This document shows, one piece after another, positions 6,494 through 15,971 of a DNA stretch of 64,000 bases. Source of the stretch: Gramella sp. AN32 (lineage in GTDB: Bacteria; Bacteroidota; Bacteroidia; Flavobacteriales; Flavobacteriaceae); NCBI RefSeq assembly GCF_023718305.1, contig NZ_QEYO01000002.1, positions 1-64,000 of the forward strand, read 5' to 3'. Position 1 is the stretch's first letter; every line of letters starts with the position of its first letter. Position numbers and translations under genes: made by a program. The notes below the pieces were generated by a model. The model was not told where the DNA came from. It searched no databases and saw only the letters and a program-made list of their open reading frames with translations.

Positions 6494-8869
6494 ATGAGTT
6501 TTAAAAAATTCGTTCACTTTACCATATTCCTCGTTATGTTACCTGCGGGTTTCTTTGCCCAAACCTCAGCATTAAGCGTGGAAAAGATCATGCAGGACCC
6601 AAAATGGATGGGGACTTTTCCAAGTTCGATACAATGGGGAGCACAGGGGGAGAATATTTATTTTTATTACAATCCTGAAAAAAATGCGGCCGATTCCCTT
6701 TATAAAATCAATCTCAGCAAAAAGGACAGGATCGTAAAGGTATCACGGGATGAACGGGAAGAAATGATGGGAAGGCGCGGCGAATTCGATGCTGATAAAT
6801 CTAAAAAGATCTATACAGACGATCAAAATCTATATATCTATACTTTAAGAGATAAAAGCCGAAAGCTCATTTTAGATATTCCTTCCAGAATTGAAGATCC
6901 GGTATTTCTCAACGGTAGCAATATTATTGGTTTTGAATCACAGGATAACGCCTTTCTCTACAATTTAACCGAAGGAACTTTAAAGCAACTTACAAATATT
7001 AACAAGGGTTCAGAGAAAAGTAAGACTGAAGATGAAATTTCAGAAAGGGATGAATGGATCCAAACTGAAAATCTTGAACTATTGGAAGTTGTGGCGGAAA
7101 GGAAAAAACGAGCTGAAGATTCTAAAAAATATCGCGAATCTATTCAGGAGAAAGAAAAATTTGAATTTTTTACCAAAGAAAAAAATGTAGGGAATATGAC
7201 CATCGCCCCTTCCGCCGCATATGTGAGTTTCAATCTCATTGACCGTGAAAGAGGTAAAAGTACGGCTGTACCAAATTATGTGGACGTAAGCGGTTATACC
7301 GTAGATTTACCGGCAAGAAGTAAAGTGGGTGATTTTGAATACACCGCAGATCTTATCATTTATAATACTGAAAAAGATACCGCCTATACCATCGATTTTT
7401 CAGGCCTGCCCGGAATTAAAGATTTGCCAGATTATACCAGCGAATATCCCGATAAAGAATGGGAAGAAAAGGCACGTGAGGTTATTCCTTCTACGGTGAA
7501 ATTTTCAGAAGACGGGAAAAATGCGGTGGTAAATGTTAGGTCCACAGATAATAAAGATCGCTGGATCGTTGCTTTGAACCTGGAAGACGGTTCCATAAAA
7601 TCTTTAGACAGGCAACGCGATGAAGCCTGGCTGGCCGGTCCCGGGATTGGCTATACTTTTTATGGTTATGAAACCTTAGACTGGCTGCCAGATAATAAGC
7701 ATATCTATTTTCAAAGCGAAGAAAGCGGATTTTCCCATTTGTACCTTCTAAATACGAAAACAGGTAAAAAAACCCAGCTAACCAAAGGAGATTTTGAAGT
7801 TTTTGATCCGGTTCTTTCAAATGATAAAAAACACTGGTATCTAAGCACTTCTGAAGTAGATGCCGGGGAACGGCACTTTTACCGCATGCCTTTAATGGGC
7901 GGAAAAATGGAGAAATTGACCAATATGCCCGGAAACAACCAGGTGTATTTATCGCCAGACGAAACACAAATGGCGATTTCCCATTCCACCGCAAATAAAC
8001 CTTGGGAGCTTTATCTAAAGAAAACCGGATCTTCAGAAAAAGCGGAACAATTAACTCAGGGTCAATCTGATGAATTTGCTTCTTATAACTGGAGAGAGCC
8101 GGAATATATTCAGTTTAAAGCACGGGATGGGGCCATGGTCCCCGCGAGATTATATATTCCTGAAACCAGGGTGAAAAATGACGCGGCCGTTGTTTTTGTA
8201 CATGGTGCGGGCTACCTTCAAAATGCGCATAAATGGTGGAGCAGTTACTTTCATGAATATATGTTCCACAACTTATTAACCGATCTTGGATATACGGTCA
8301 TCGACATTGATTATCGCGGGAGTGCAGGTTATGGCAGGGATTGGCGAACGGGAATTTATCGACATATGGGCGGAAAGGATTTGAGCGACCAGGTAGATGG
8401 GGTTAAATACCTTATTGAAAATCAAAATATCGATCCACAGAAAGTAGGCATCTACGGCGGAAGTTATGGCGGATTTATTACACTAATGGCCATGTTCAAT
8501 GAACCGGAAACCTTCCAGGCCGGAGCAGCATTAAGATCGGTGACAGACTGGGCGCATTATAACCATGGTTACACCGCCAATATTCTGAATGAACCTTCAC
8601 AGGACCCCATTGCCTATCGCCAAAGTTCACCAATTTATTTTGCCGAAGGTCTTCAGGGGGATCTTTTGATCGCTCACGGAATGCTGGATGTAAATGTGCA
8701 TTTTCAGGATGTGGTACGACTGGCGCAGCGTTTAATTGAACTCAAAAAGGAAAACTGGGAATTAGCGGTATATCCGGTTGAAGATCACGGCTTTGAAGAA
8801 CCCAGCAGTTGGACCGATGAATACCGAAGAATCCTGGAATTATTTAATAAAAGTTTACTTGGAAAATAA
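6494..8869 (+). CDS. Exported S9-family prolyl oligopeptidase / DPP IV-like peptidase
   Basis: 791 residues with a signal peptide (about 1-22, ending FFAQ). A long N-terminal beta-propeller region (about 40-530) is followed by an alpha/beta-hydrolase domain. The catalytic triad is visible: Ser657 in GGSYGGF, Asp732 in HGMLDVNVHFQ and His765 in EDHGFEEP. The FVHGAGYLQNAHKWWSSYF segment supplies the oxyanion region. Such enzymes release dipeptides or cleave short peptides in the periplasm. The stop codon is immediately followed by the ATG of the cysteine desulfurase-like gene (TAAATG), so the two are read from one transcript, although no functional link is known. Confidence 0.93.
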   Translation: MSFKKFVHFTIFLVMLPAGFFAQTSALSVEKIMQDPKWMGTFPSSIQWGAQGENIYFYYNPEKNAADSLYKINLSKKDRIVKVSRDEREEMMGRRGEFDADKSKKIYTDDQNLYIYTLRDKSRKLILDIPSRIEDPVFLNGSNIIGFESQDNAFLYNLTEGTLKQLTNINKGSEKSKTEDEISERDEWIQTENLELLEVVAERKKRAEDSKKYRESIQEKEKFEFFTKEKNVGNMTIAPSAAYVSFNLIDRERGKSTAVPNYVDVSGYTVDLPARSKVGDFEYTADLIIYNTEKDTAYTIDFSGLPGIKDLPDYTSEYPDKEWEEKAREVIPSTVKFSEDGKNAVVNVRSTDNKDRWIVALNLEDGSIKSLDRQRDEAWLAGPGIGYTFYGYETLDWLPDNKHIYFQSEESGFSHLYLLNTKTGKKTQLTKGDFEVFDPVLSNDKKHWYLSTSEVDAGERHFYRMPLMGGKMEKLTNMPGNNQVYLSPDETQMAISHSTANKPWELYLKKTGSSEKAEQLTQGQSDEFASYNWREPEYIQFKARDGAMVPARLYIPETRVKNDAAVVFVHGAGYLQNAHKWWSSYFHEYMFHNLLTDLGYTVIDIDYRGSAGYGRDWRTGIYRHMGGKDLSDQVDGVKYLIENQNIDPQKVGIYGGSYGGFITLMAMFNEPETFQAGAALRSVTDWAHYNHGYTANILNEPSQDPIAYRQSSPIYFAEGLQGDLLIAHGMLDVNVHFQDVVRLAQRLIELKKENWELAVYPVEDHGFEEPSSWTDEYRRILELFNKSLLGK

Positions 8870-10096
8870 ATGGATATAGAATTTGTACGCAAGCAATTTC
8901 CCGCCCTTGAAAAAGACTTCATTTTTATGGATAATGCCGGCGGATCACAGGTTTTAGGAAATGTCATAAAGCGGATTAGCGGTTACCTGGTGCATCACAA
9001 CGTGCAATTAGGCGCGAGTTACAAAATATCTGAAGAAGCGGGAAATAAATTAAAATATGCTACTTCCAAAATTGCCAAACTGGTAAACGCCTCAAGGCCG
9101 GAGGAAGTGGTTATAGGCTCTTCTTCAACTATGTTATTGCGCTTACTAAGTCTTAGCATTAGCCGAAATTGGAAAAATGGTGACGAGGTTATTGTTACAA
9201 ATACAGATCATGAAGCTAATGTTTCTCCCTGGACAGATTTGGAAGAGAAAGGAATTGTGGTAAGAACCTGGAAAGTAAACCCGGAAACACTGGAACTTGA
9301 TATTTCAGATTTGCGAAAATTATTGAATAAGAAGACCCAACTGGTCGCAGTTACTCATGCTTCCAATGTTCTGGGAACGATAAACCCCATTAAAAAGATC
9401 GCCAAGGAAGTCCATAAAGCCGGCGCTTTAATTTGTGTGGACGGGGTAGCCTTTGCCCCGCATAGAAAGATTGATGTGAAGGAGCTGGATGTAGATTTTT
9501 ATACCTTTAGCTGGTATAAAACCTATGGTCCGCATCTGGCCATGATGTATGGGAAATATAAACAGCTACTGAAATTAGACAGCCTCAACCACTATTTTAT
9601 AGGTAAAAAAGATATCCCTTATAAACTGCAGCCTGGGAATTTCAATTTTGAACTGACTTATAGTACGCTGGGGATCATTGAATATTATGAAGAGTTATTC
9701 AGTCATCATCAGGATTCCCATAAAGGCCAAACTTATTCTGAAAAGATCGCCAAAGCCTTCGGTCTTATTGCCAAATATGAACAGAAACTTGCTGCCAAAT
9801 TATTGGATTACCTAAAAACTATTCCGGAAGTAAAAATTATAGGAAATCCCGTAGCAGACTTCAACAAGCGTGTTCCCACCATTTCTTTTGTGCATTCCAA
9901 ATTAAAAAGTGATGAAATTGTACAGAAAGTAGATGCTTTTAGAATAGGAATACGCTTTGGTGATTTTTATGCCAAAAAATTGATTCAGGATTTAGGACTG
10001 GAAAAGAACAATGGCGTAGTGCGGGTGAGCCTCGTGCATTACAATACCACCAATGAAATAAATAAGCTTATAAAAGCATTTCAAACGATATTTTAG
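8870..10096 (+). CDS. Cysteine desulfurase-like PLP enzyme (aminotransferase class V)
   Basis: 408 residues covering the class V aminotransferase fold without a leader. MDNAGGSQV near the N-terminus, the TNTDHEANVSPW segment and the SWYKTYGPHLAMMYG motif, which carries the PLP-binding lysine near 222, match the family annotated as cysteine desulfurase-like proteins (TIGR01976 type). These differ from IscS/SufS, and their substrate is not settled. The gene begins one base after the S9 peptidase stop, indicating cotranscription. It ends six bases from the convergent small membrane gene. Confidence 0.85.
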   Translation: MDIEFVRKQFPALEKDFIFMDNAGGSQVLGNVIKRISGYLVHHNVQLGASYKISEEAGNKLKYATSKIAKLVNASRPEEVVIGSSSTMLLRLLSLSISRNWKNGDEVIVTNTDHEANVSPWTDLEEKGIVVRTWKVNPETLELDISDLRKLLNKKTQLVAVTHASNVLGTINPIKKIAKEVHKAGALICVDGVAFAPHRKIDVKELDVDFYTFSWYKTYGPHLAMMYGKYKQLLKLDSLNHYFIGKKDIPYKLQPGNFNFELTYSTLGIIEYYEELFSHHQDSHKGQTYSEKIAKAFGLIAKYEQKLAAKLLDYLKTIPEVKIIGNPVADFNKRVPTISFVHSKLKSDEIVQKVDAFRIGIRFGDFYAKKLIQDLGLEKNNGVVRVSLVHYNTTNEINKLIKAFQTIF

Positions 10097-10101
10097 AAAT
10101 C

Positions 10102-10317
10102 TTAAATTTTCTGTTTCCCGGCCATTACAAAATACAGGATGGCTCCTAAAAGCGGAAACAGTAAAATCACCAGTAACCAGATGATCTTATTGTTTCTGGT
10201 AAATTCATTTCTTAAAAGATCGATCAAGGCTATTAACGGCAATAAAAGAAAAATTCCTCCTACAATCATTAGCAGCAAGATTTGCCTGGGACCAATGGCT
10301 AAAATTATATCGAACAC
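10102..10317 (-). CDS. Small membrane protein, PLD nuclease N-terminal-like
   Basis: 71 residues with two transmembrane helices (about 10-32 and 45-66). It contains LIDLLRNEFTRNNKIIWLLV, followed by LFPLLGAILYFV, the hallmark of the 'phospholipase D nuclease N-terminal' small-protein family of Bacteroidota. No catalytic HKD motif is present; these are membrane proteins of unknown function. The start is GTG at 10317. It lies downstream of the trans-sulfuration gene but beyond a strong terminator, so it probably has its own promoter. Confidence 0.75.
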   Translation of the reverse strand: MFDIILAIGPRQILLLMIVGGIFLLLPLIALIDLLRNEFTRNNKIIWLLVILLFPLLGAILYFVMAGKQKI

Positions 10318-10344
10318 CTTAAAAAATTTATCACCTAAAAATTA

Positions 10345-10375
10345 TAAAAAAACCTGCCCTTACCCGGCAGGTTTT
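10345..10375 (-). terminator. Terminator of the trans-sulfuration gene
   Basis: On the minus strand AAAACCTGCC and GGCAGGTTTT form a stem with a 7-nt loop followed by a seven-T run. It lies between the stop of the metB-like gene and the start of the small membrane gene. Confidence 0.85.
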
Positions 10376-10387
10376 CATTTTTGATTG

Positions 10388-11530
10388 CTATCCTAATGCT
10401 TTCTTTAAATCATTAATAAGGTCTTCTTCATCTTCTACTCCTACGCTAAGTCTAATAAGAGAATCAACGACTCCCGTTTTTTCACGTTCTTCTTTTGGAA
10501 TGGAAGCATGGGTCATACTGGCGGGATGGCCCGCTAAAGATTCTACACCTCCTAAAGATTCAGCAAGGGTGAAAACATGTAATTTTTCAACTACGCTCAC
10601 AGCACTTTCTAAAGTTCCTTCTTTGGTAGTGAACGAGATCATTCCGCCGAAACCACTCATCTGTGATTTTGCGATCTCATGATTGGGATGATCTTCAAAT
10701 CCGGGCCAGTACACTTTTCCTACTTTAGGATGGCCTTTCAAATATTTTGCGATTGCTTCACCATTTTCACAATGCCGTTGCATTCTTAGGTGCAGTGTTT
10801 TAATTCCGCGTAAAACCAGAAAGCTATCCTGGGGGCCACAAACCGCCCCACTGGCATTCTGGATAAAATATAATTTTTCTGAAAGTTCTTTATCCTTTAC
10901 CACCAGGCTTCCCATCACCACATCGCTATGTCCGCCAAGGTATTTTGTTGCACTATGCATCACGATATCTGCACCTAAATCCAACGGTTGCTGCAAATAA
11001 GGCGTAGCAAACGTGTTATCCACTGCTAAAAGAATATCATGTTTTTTAGCAATTTTCGAGCATGCCTTGATATCGATGATATTCATCATGGGATTAGTTG
11101 GTGTTTCCACCCAAAGCAGCTTTGTATTCTCATTGATATATTTTTCAATATCAGCGGCATCCTGCATCCCGATAAAATGGAATTTAAGACCCATATTTTC
11201 AAAAATCTTGGTGAAAAGTCGGTAAGACCCTCCATAAAGGTCGTTGGTAGAAACAATTTCATCACCCGGTTTAAACAATTTCATCACGGCATCAATCGCT
11301 GCAAGGCCGGAACCAAAAGCAAGCCCATATTCCCCATTTTCAATACTGGCAATAGATTTTTCCAGGGCAGTTCGGGTTGGGTTAGCACTTCGGGAATACT
11401 CATATCCTTTATGCCCCCCGGGGGTGGTTTGAGAATACGTACTGGTTTGATATATTGGAGGCATGACTGAACCGTATGCAGGATCTGTATTATCCTGTCC
11501 TCCGTGAATAGCTTTGGTGTTGAATTTCAT
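10388..11530 (-). CDS. Cystathionine gamma-synthase/lyase family PLP enzyme
   Basis: 380 residues, full length for the Cys/Met metabolism PLP family. Key parts are YEYSRSANPTRTALE (substrate loop), the LAVDNTFATPYLQ segment with the PLP Asp, and HSATKYLGGHSD carrying the Schiff-base lysine near 197. The C-terminal SLGGVESLAGHPASMTHAS is typical of cystathionine gamma-synthase (MetB), but lyase and synthase cannot be separated by eye. It would work in cytoplasmic methionine/cysteine interconversion. A TTG-N19-TAccTTTG promoter lies just upstream (11550-11580), and a terminator follows, so the gene is monocistronic. Confidence 0.92.
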   Translation of the reverse strand: MKFNTKAIHGGQDNTDPAYGSVMPPIYQTSTYSQTTPGGHKGYEYSRSANPTRTALEKSIASIENGEYGLAFGSGLAAIDAVMKLFKPGDEIVSTNDLYGGSYRLFTKIFENMGLKFHFIGMQDAADIEKYINENTKLLWVETPTNPMMNIIDIKACSKIAKKHDILLAVDNTFATPYLQQPLDLGADIVMHSATKYLGGHSDVVMGSLVVKDKELSEKLYFIQNASGAVCGPQDSFLVLRGIKTLHLRMQRHCENGEAIAKYLKGHPKVGKVYWPGFEDHPNHEIAKSQMSGFGGMISFTTKEGTLESAVSVVEKLHVFTLAESLGGVESLAGHPASMTHASIPKEEREKTGVVDSLIRLSVGVEDEEDLINDLKKALG

Positions 11531-11549
11531 CTGAAAAAAATTTGAAAAA

Positions 11550-11580
11550 CAAAGGTAGTGACCTGTTGGGCAATCACAAA
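11550..11580 (-). promoter_or_regulatory. Promoter of the trans-sulfuration gene (TTG-N19-TAccTTTG)
   Basis: On the minus strand TTG (complement of 11577-11579) is followed after 19 nt by TACCTTTG (11557-11550), a match to the flavobacterial consensus. The box ends 19 nt before the ATG. Confidence 0.7.
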
Positions 11581-11652
11581 ATTGCCTTTACCTTTATCCT
11601 TTAATTTAACAGGCTTTAACCTGAAATAGCTGCAAACCACAATCTATATTAA

Positions 11653-12441
11653 ATGAAAAAAATAATTCCTGCGCTGCTCAGCATTTTTATACTTTTTTCC
11701 TGCGGAAAGGATAAAGAGAAAAAACAAGTTGAAGATCATTCCATCAGCTTTCGCTCTAAAACTGTGGAAAAAAAGCTAAAAGACTGCCATCCTGAAAATG
11801 GAAAATGCACTTTTATAAGCCTCACCTTTCCTTTTGCTGAAAATGGGGAAGGGCAGCCTGAAAATATCAATAAATCCATTCAGGATTTTATGGGTAGCAT
11901 TCTAAATTACCAGGAGGAAGATCAAAATATGGAAGTTGATGAACTGGTGGAGAATTTCATCAAGAACTATAAGCAAACCACTGAAGATTTTCCCGAAACT
12001 GAAATGCCCTGGGAAGCCACCATTATTGGAAAAGTTATTTTAAATACCCCGGAATTGATCAGTATTCAATTTGATACAGATATGTTTACCGGCGGGGCGC
12101 ACGGTTACCGCAGCACGTCTTACCTGAATTTTGATCCTGCAACCGGTGATGAATTGGAAAATACCGATTTATTTACTTCAGAATTTAAAGAATTTGTAGA
12201 AAATGATTTTAGGGAGAAATTCGAAATCGCTCAAGATTCTAATATCAATAGCACGGGGCTCTGGTTTGAAGAGGAACAGTTCAGCCTGCCTGCAAACATT
12301 GGGGTTTCTAAGGATTCCATTTTACTTATTTATAATGCTTATGAAGTTTCTTCTTATGCTGAAGGTTCTATTAATATGTCTTTTTCACGACCAGAAGCCG
12401 ATAAATATTTAAATTTGAAAGAAATTAACAGCATCCAGTAA
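11653..12441 (+). CDS. DUF3298/DUF4163-type lipoprotein (RsiV-like)
   Basis: 262 residues. SPII signal with lipobox LFSC (cysteine near 18), then a charged linker. The DUF4163-like segment (about 35-120) contains FISLTFPFAENGEG, and the DUF3298 segment (about 140-255) contains the signature MFTGGAHGYRSTSYLNFD. In other bacteria this fold binds lysozyme or acts in the anti-sigma factor RsiV; here no transmembrane anti-sigma segment is present, so only an exported binding role can be suggested. The ATG of an ArsC-like gene begins one base after its stop, and then comes a transporter gene, forming a three-gene operon. Confidence 0.8.
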   Translation: MKKIIPALLSIFILFSCGKDKEKKQVEDHSISFRSKTVEKKLKDCHPENGKCTFISLTFPFAENGEGQPENINKSIQDFMGSILNYQEEDQNMEVDELVENFIKNYKQTTEDFPETEMPWEATIIGKVILNTPELISIQFDTDMFTGGAHGYRSTSYLNFDPATGDELENTDLFTSEFKEFVENDFREKFEIAQDSNINSTGLWFEEEQFSLPANIGVSKDSILLIYNAYEVSSYAEGSINMSFSRPEADKYLNLKEINSIQ

Positions 12442-12442
12442 A

Positions 12443-12799
12443 ATGAAAAAGATCTACCACCTTTCCACCTGCGATACCTGCAAAAGAATTTTAAATGAAA
12501 TAAAACCACCTTCTTCATTCATTCTACAGGATATTAAAGAAAATGCGATCACCGAGGAGCAGATTGATGAAATGAGGGAACTGGCGGGAGATTATGAATC
12601 ACTTTTCAGCAAAAGGGCAAGGTTATATAAAGAAAAAGATCTTAAGAATAAAGTTCTTAAAGAAGATGAATTTAAAAACCTCATTCTTGAACATTATACT
12701 TTTTTAAAACGACCGGTGATCATCGATAATGATCAAATTTTTATTGGTAACTCTAAAAAAACCATAGCCGCGGCGAAAACTGCCATTCATGGCGAATAA
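12443..12799 (+). CDS. ArsC/Spx-family thioredoxin-fold protein
   Basis: 118 residues, the usual length of the ArsC/YffB/Spx family. The N-terminal CDTCKRIL supplies a CxxC pair near residues 10-13, and the C-terminal LKRPVIIDNDQIFIGN segment is the family's R-P motif near the end. Members include arsenate reductases and the regulator Spx; the CxxC and lack of an arsenic operon make a general redox role more likely than arsenate reduction. It overlaps the start of the downstream EamA transporter gene by 11 nt, pointing to translational coupling. Confidence 0.8.
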   Translation: MKKIYHLSTCDTCKRILNEIKPPSSFILQDIKENAITEEQIDEMRELAGDYESLFSKRARLYKEKDLKNKVLKEDEFKNLILEHYTFLKRPVIIDNDQIFIGNSKKTIAAAKTAIHGE

Positions 12800-13688
12800 C
12801 CGGATATTTGCAATTCTTGCCGCCTTTCTTGCCAGCGCGATTTATGGAGCAAACCATACGATTGCCAAAGGAGTCATGCCGACATATATAGGCGCTTTTG
12901 GCTTTATTTTATTAAGGGTTTTGGGGGCGGCCACACTTTTCTGGATCATTAGCCTGTTTGCTCCCAAAGAGAAGATAGAAAAGAAAGACTGGCCCAGGAT
13001 CCTCGCCTGCGCATTTTTTGGAATGGTACTGAACATGCTGTTCTTCTTTAAAGGATTGAGCCTTTCCACACCCATAAACAGCTCGGTGATCATTACCTTA
13101 TCTCCGGTTATGGTATTGGTCCTCTCCGCAATCATTGTAAAAGAAAAGATCACTCTTTTAAAGACCATGGGAATAATCATTGGCCTGGCGGGTGCCCTAA
13201 TTTTGGTTATGTTCAGCAATCCTTCTTCACCCTATGCGCCTAATATTCCCTTAGGCAATGCGCTTTTTATCATCAATGCGTTTTCCTACGGGCTTTATCT
13301 CATTCTGGTAAAACCGCTCACAAAAAAATATCATTCCATCACCTTAATGAAATGGCTGTTTTTGATCGCCATATTTATCAACCTTCCGGTTACTTTTTCT
13401 GAATTTTCCGCAGTAGAATGGAGAAGTTTACCCTTTGAAGCGATCTGGAGAATGGCATTTGTTGTTTTGGGCACAACCTTTATGACCTACCTATTGAACA
13501 TTTATGCCTTAAAACAACTTTCAGCCTCTACTATTAGTGCATTTATTTATCTGCAACCCTTGATTGCCATCACCTTTGCCATAGCAGTGGGAGTAGACAG
13601 TTTAAACCTTATTAAAATTGTAGCCGCACTTCTGGTATTTGTGGGCGTATATATGGTTAGTATGAAGAAGACAAAAAGCCCTGCTTAA
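12789..13688 (+). CDS. EamA/DMT-superfamily transporter
   Basis: 299 residues with ten predicted membrane segments in two repeated halves of five. Each half ends in a glycine-rich helix (MGIIIGLAGALILV in the first, VAALLVFVGVYMV in the second), as in the RhaT/YdcZ-like drug-metabolite transporters. Substrate cannot be told from sequence; metabolite export is usual. It is the last gene of the DUF3298/ArsC-like operon, overlapping the ArsC-like gene by 11 nt, and converges on a small lipoprotein gene three bases beyond its stop. Confidence 0.9.
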   Translation: MANNRIFAILAAFLASAIYGANHTIAKGVMPTYIGAFGFILLRVLGAATLFWIISLFAPKEKIEKKDWPRILACAFFGMVLNMLFFFKGLSLSTPINSSVIITLSPVMVLVLSAIIVKEKITLLKTMGIIIGLAGALILVMFSNPSSPYAPNIPLGNALFIINAFSYGLYLILVKPLTKKYHSITLMKWLFLIAIFINLPVTFSEFSAVEWRSLPFEAIWRMAFVVLGTTFMTYLLNIYALKQLSASTISAFIYLQPLIAITFAIAVGVDSLNLIKIVAALLVFVGVYMVSMKKTKSPA

Positions 13689-13691
13689 GGA

Positions 13692-14138
13692 TTATCCCGT
13701 CCATGAAGTCATAAAAATTACCGCAACAGCAACTATAATTGTAGTGGCAGCTACAAGAAGGGCAATCCCAATACTCACAAAGGTGGAAGCCGTTCTATTT
13801 TTGGGATAGATTTCCTCTACTTCTAGCGAATCCAGAACAAATGCCGTGAATTTTCCTGCCTCCTCGAAATTCACCCCGTTCTGTAAAAGAAATTTTCCGG
13901 TTTGTGAATTTTTTTTAGCGAAGCCTATGCTTTGACCATCTAATAATTGAAGTCTTTTAAACATCAATTTTTTACCATCTTCAGTAAATACCCTCACCTT
14001 TACTTCATCATTTACCGCCTGTTCAAAAGTAACGTTGGTACCTCGATATACGGTACAATTCTGAAAAAGTAAAAGGACGAGAAGAAATAAAATCCCTGAT
14101 TCAATTTTTTGTGAGACTCTTTTAAGATTGTTGTTCAT
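13692..14138 (-). CDS. Small lipoprotein-like protein with C-terminal membrane segment
   Basis: 148 residues, not assigned to a known family. A hydrophobic N-terminus (GILFLLVLLLFQNC) ends in a likely lipobox cysteine near 27, followed by TVYRGT. The middle (about 40-115) is strand-like and includes VRVFTEDGKKLMFKRLQLLDG. A strong hydrophobic helix closes the protein (about 120-142, VSIGIALLVAATTIIVAVAV). Lipidation plus a C-terminal helix is unusual and could place it in the inner membrane with the domain outside. A 200-nt AT-rich gap separates it from the thioesterase gene. Confidence 0.65.
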   Translation of the reverse strand: MNNNLKRVSQKIESGILFLLVLLLFQNCTVYRGTNVTFEQAVNDEVKVRVFTEDGKKLMFKRLQLLDGQSIGFAKKNSQTGKFLLQNGVNFEEAGKFTAFVLDSLEVEEIYPKNRTASTFVSIGIALLVAATTIIVAVAVIFMTSWTG

Positions 14139-14345
14139 TTCTCAGAAAAATTAGATTATAGAGTTTAAATTACAATTCTTTTAGTTTAACCTACTAAATA
14201 ACAAAGATTATGAATCTAAAATTAAAATGTTTCCCCTACTTCCGATAGAAACTTCAAAATTATTTTGCCCGCAGTACCATCAGGGAATTATTTGGATTAA
14301 ATGTGTTTTAAGTTTAGTAACATTATAAATTTTCTGAAACCAAAA

Positions 14346-14843
14346 TTATAGCCCCATCAATTCTTCCGGGCTAATATTTTGAGGCAGCTTACCAAATCTT
14401 CGGGTGTCCTCCTTGGTGATCGTTTTAAAATTTTTGGTTTTGGTCATTTGCAACATCCCTTCCATAAGTTCCTGTGGGAGAGCCGTTAATTTTCTGGTCT
14501 CCAGATTGATCCAGGCACCCATCATTTCACAGCTTGCGCAATGATTTCCTTTGGAATCGTACATGTTATGCAGGAACTCAAAATACATTCCGTTATTAGA
14601 AATTGCATCTAACTCCAGACTTACCGTTACCGGTTTTCCAGCAAAAATTTCCTTATAATAATAAACATGTTCAGTAAAAACCACAGGACCAATGTTATGT
14701 TGCGCGAGTTGTTTTTGACCGAAACCATTTTCCATCAAAAATCCCATTCGCGTGTGGCTCATAAAATTTATATAGGCTGAATTCGCCAAATGCCTGTTGG
14801 CATCGAGATCGCTCCAACGTATTTCGAATTGCTTTGAATACAT
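14346..14843 (-). CDS. Acyl-CoA thioesterase, 4HBT hotdog family
   Basis: 165 residues with the hotdog fold of the 4-hydroxybenzoyl-CoA/acyl-ACP thioesterase family. The N-terminal IRWSDLDANRHLANSAYINF carries the conserved catalytic Asp and the Asn-His pair, in the active-site pattern D-x-N-x-H-x-x-N. It should hydrolyse acyl-CoA or acyl-ACP in the cytoplasm; chain length cannot be told. Its start faces the YheT-like hydrolase gene 79 nt away, so the two genes are divergently transcribed from a shared intergenic region. Confidence 0.85.
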   Translation of the reverse strand: MYSKQFEIRWSDLDANRHLANSAYINFMSHTRMGFLMENGFGQKQLAQHNIGPVVFTEHVYYYKEIFAGKPVTVSLELDAISNNGMYFEFLHNMYDSKGNHCASCEMMGAWINLETRKLTALPQELMEGMLQMTKTKNFKTITKEDTRRFGKLPQNISPEELMGL

Positions 14844-14922
14844 GTATTTTTATTCAAAACTACTCATTAAAGCCTTTTCGCCGCAACAAATTTTCCCTAA
14901 GTTTACCTTAAAAGCCTTATTT

Positions 14923-15912
14923 ATGCCCGTTCTTTCCAGTGATTACATTCCGCCCAGGATATTTAGAAGTGCAGATGCGGCAACCATTTATGCTTCTAAA
15001 TTTCGCAAAGTACCTTTACCCGTTCCGGAAAGAGAACGACTGGAACTTTCAGATGGTGATCTTTTGGATCTTGAATGGAATTATTCTGAAAAAGGCAAAA
15101 CCAAAAATGCGGTGATCCTCTTACATGGTCTGGCGGGAACCGCCTCCAGGCCTTATATGCAGGGAATGGCCAAAAAATTTATTTCTGAAGGCTATGATGC
15201 TATTGCCATGAATTTTCGTGGTTGCAGTGATGAACCCAATCGCAAATATCAAAGCTACCATGCCGGTGCAACTGAAGATCTTCAAGAAGTCATAAAGCAT
15301 GTACTTAAAAACGACAAATATTCGAATTTAATCCTTTTGGGTTTTAGTCTTGGAGGTAACATGGTTTTAAAATATTTAGGTGAGAAGAGAAACCGGCCCG
15401 TGGAAATTAAAGCTGGAATTGCCATTTCTGTACCCTGCGATCTGGAAGGTTCTTTAGGAGCGATCAACCGAATGCGAAATTTTATCTATTCTAAGAGATT
15501 TGAAATTAGCTTAAAAGAACAACTGTTTGCCCGGGCTAATCAGTATCCCGATGAAATTGATAGAAAATCGATCCAGTCCTGTAATTCCTTAAGGGATATT
15601 GATGATCTCTACACGTCAAAAGCACATGGTTTTACAGATGCTTCAGATTATTATACCCAAAACAGCAGTTTACAATTTCTTCAGCAGATTAAAATTCCGG
15701 ATTTTATCTTGAATGCTAAAAACGACAGCTTTCTATCTGAAAAATGTTATTCCATCGATATTGCTGAGATTTCAGAAAAAATATTCCTGGAAATGCCAGA
15801 TTATGGCGGGCACGTGGGATTTGTCACCCATTCAACTACCTATTATCACGAAAAGCGGGCATTTGAGTTTGCGATGGAACAAGTGGAGAAATCATCAAAA
15901 TCTACACATTGA
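14923..15912 (+). CDS. YheT-family alpha/beta hydrolase
   Basis: 329 residues from the ATG at 14923, preferred because the frame upstream overlaps the divergent thioesterase gene and lacks homology-like sequence, while MPVLSSDYIPP resembles known starts. The fold shows LLHGLAGTASRPYMQGMA (oxyanion region), the nucleophile elbow GFSLGGNMVLKYLG with Ser near 143, and a C-terminal DYGGHVGF that supplies the catalytic His. YheT-like enzymes are carboxylesterases with unsettled substrates. A yicC promoter follows about 10 nt beyond the stop. Confidence 0.88.
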   Translation: MPVLSSDYIPPRIFRSADAATIYASKFRKVPLPVPERERLELSDGDLLDLEWNYSEKGKTKNAVILLHGLAGTASRPYMQGMAKKFISEGYDAIAMNFRGCSDEPNRKYQSYHAGATEDLQEVIKHVLKNDKYSNLILLGFSLGGNMVLKYLGEKRNRPVEIKAGIAISVPCDLEGSLGAINRMRNFIYSKRFEISLKEQLFARANQYPDEIDRKSIQSCNSLRDIDDLYTSKAHGFTDASDYYTQNSSLQFLQQIKIPDFILNAKNDSFLSEKCYSIDIAEISEKIFLEMPDYGGHVGFVTHSTTYYHEKRAFEFAMEQVEKSSKSTH

Positions 15913-15919
15913 GCTAAAA

Positions 15920-15949
15920 TTGGAGATGGACGAGAATTGATTATCTTTG
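15920..15949 (+). promoter_or_regulatory. Promoter of yicC-gmk-nadD (TTG-N19-TAtcTTTG)
   Basis: TTG at 15920-15922 is followed after 19 nt by TATCTTTG at 15942-15949, a full match to the Bacteroidota consensus, 22 nt before the yicC ATG. Confidence 0.8.
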
Positions 15950-15971
15950 CGCAAGCTTTTAAAATTCAGGC

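Noticed and set aside
7536..7994. 152-codon minus-strand frame inside the S9 peptidase gene
   Set aside because: It lies wholly inside a well-supported gene, has no promoter and no recognisable protein features.
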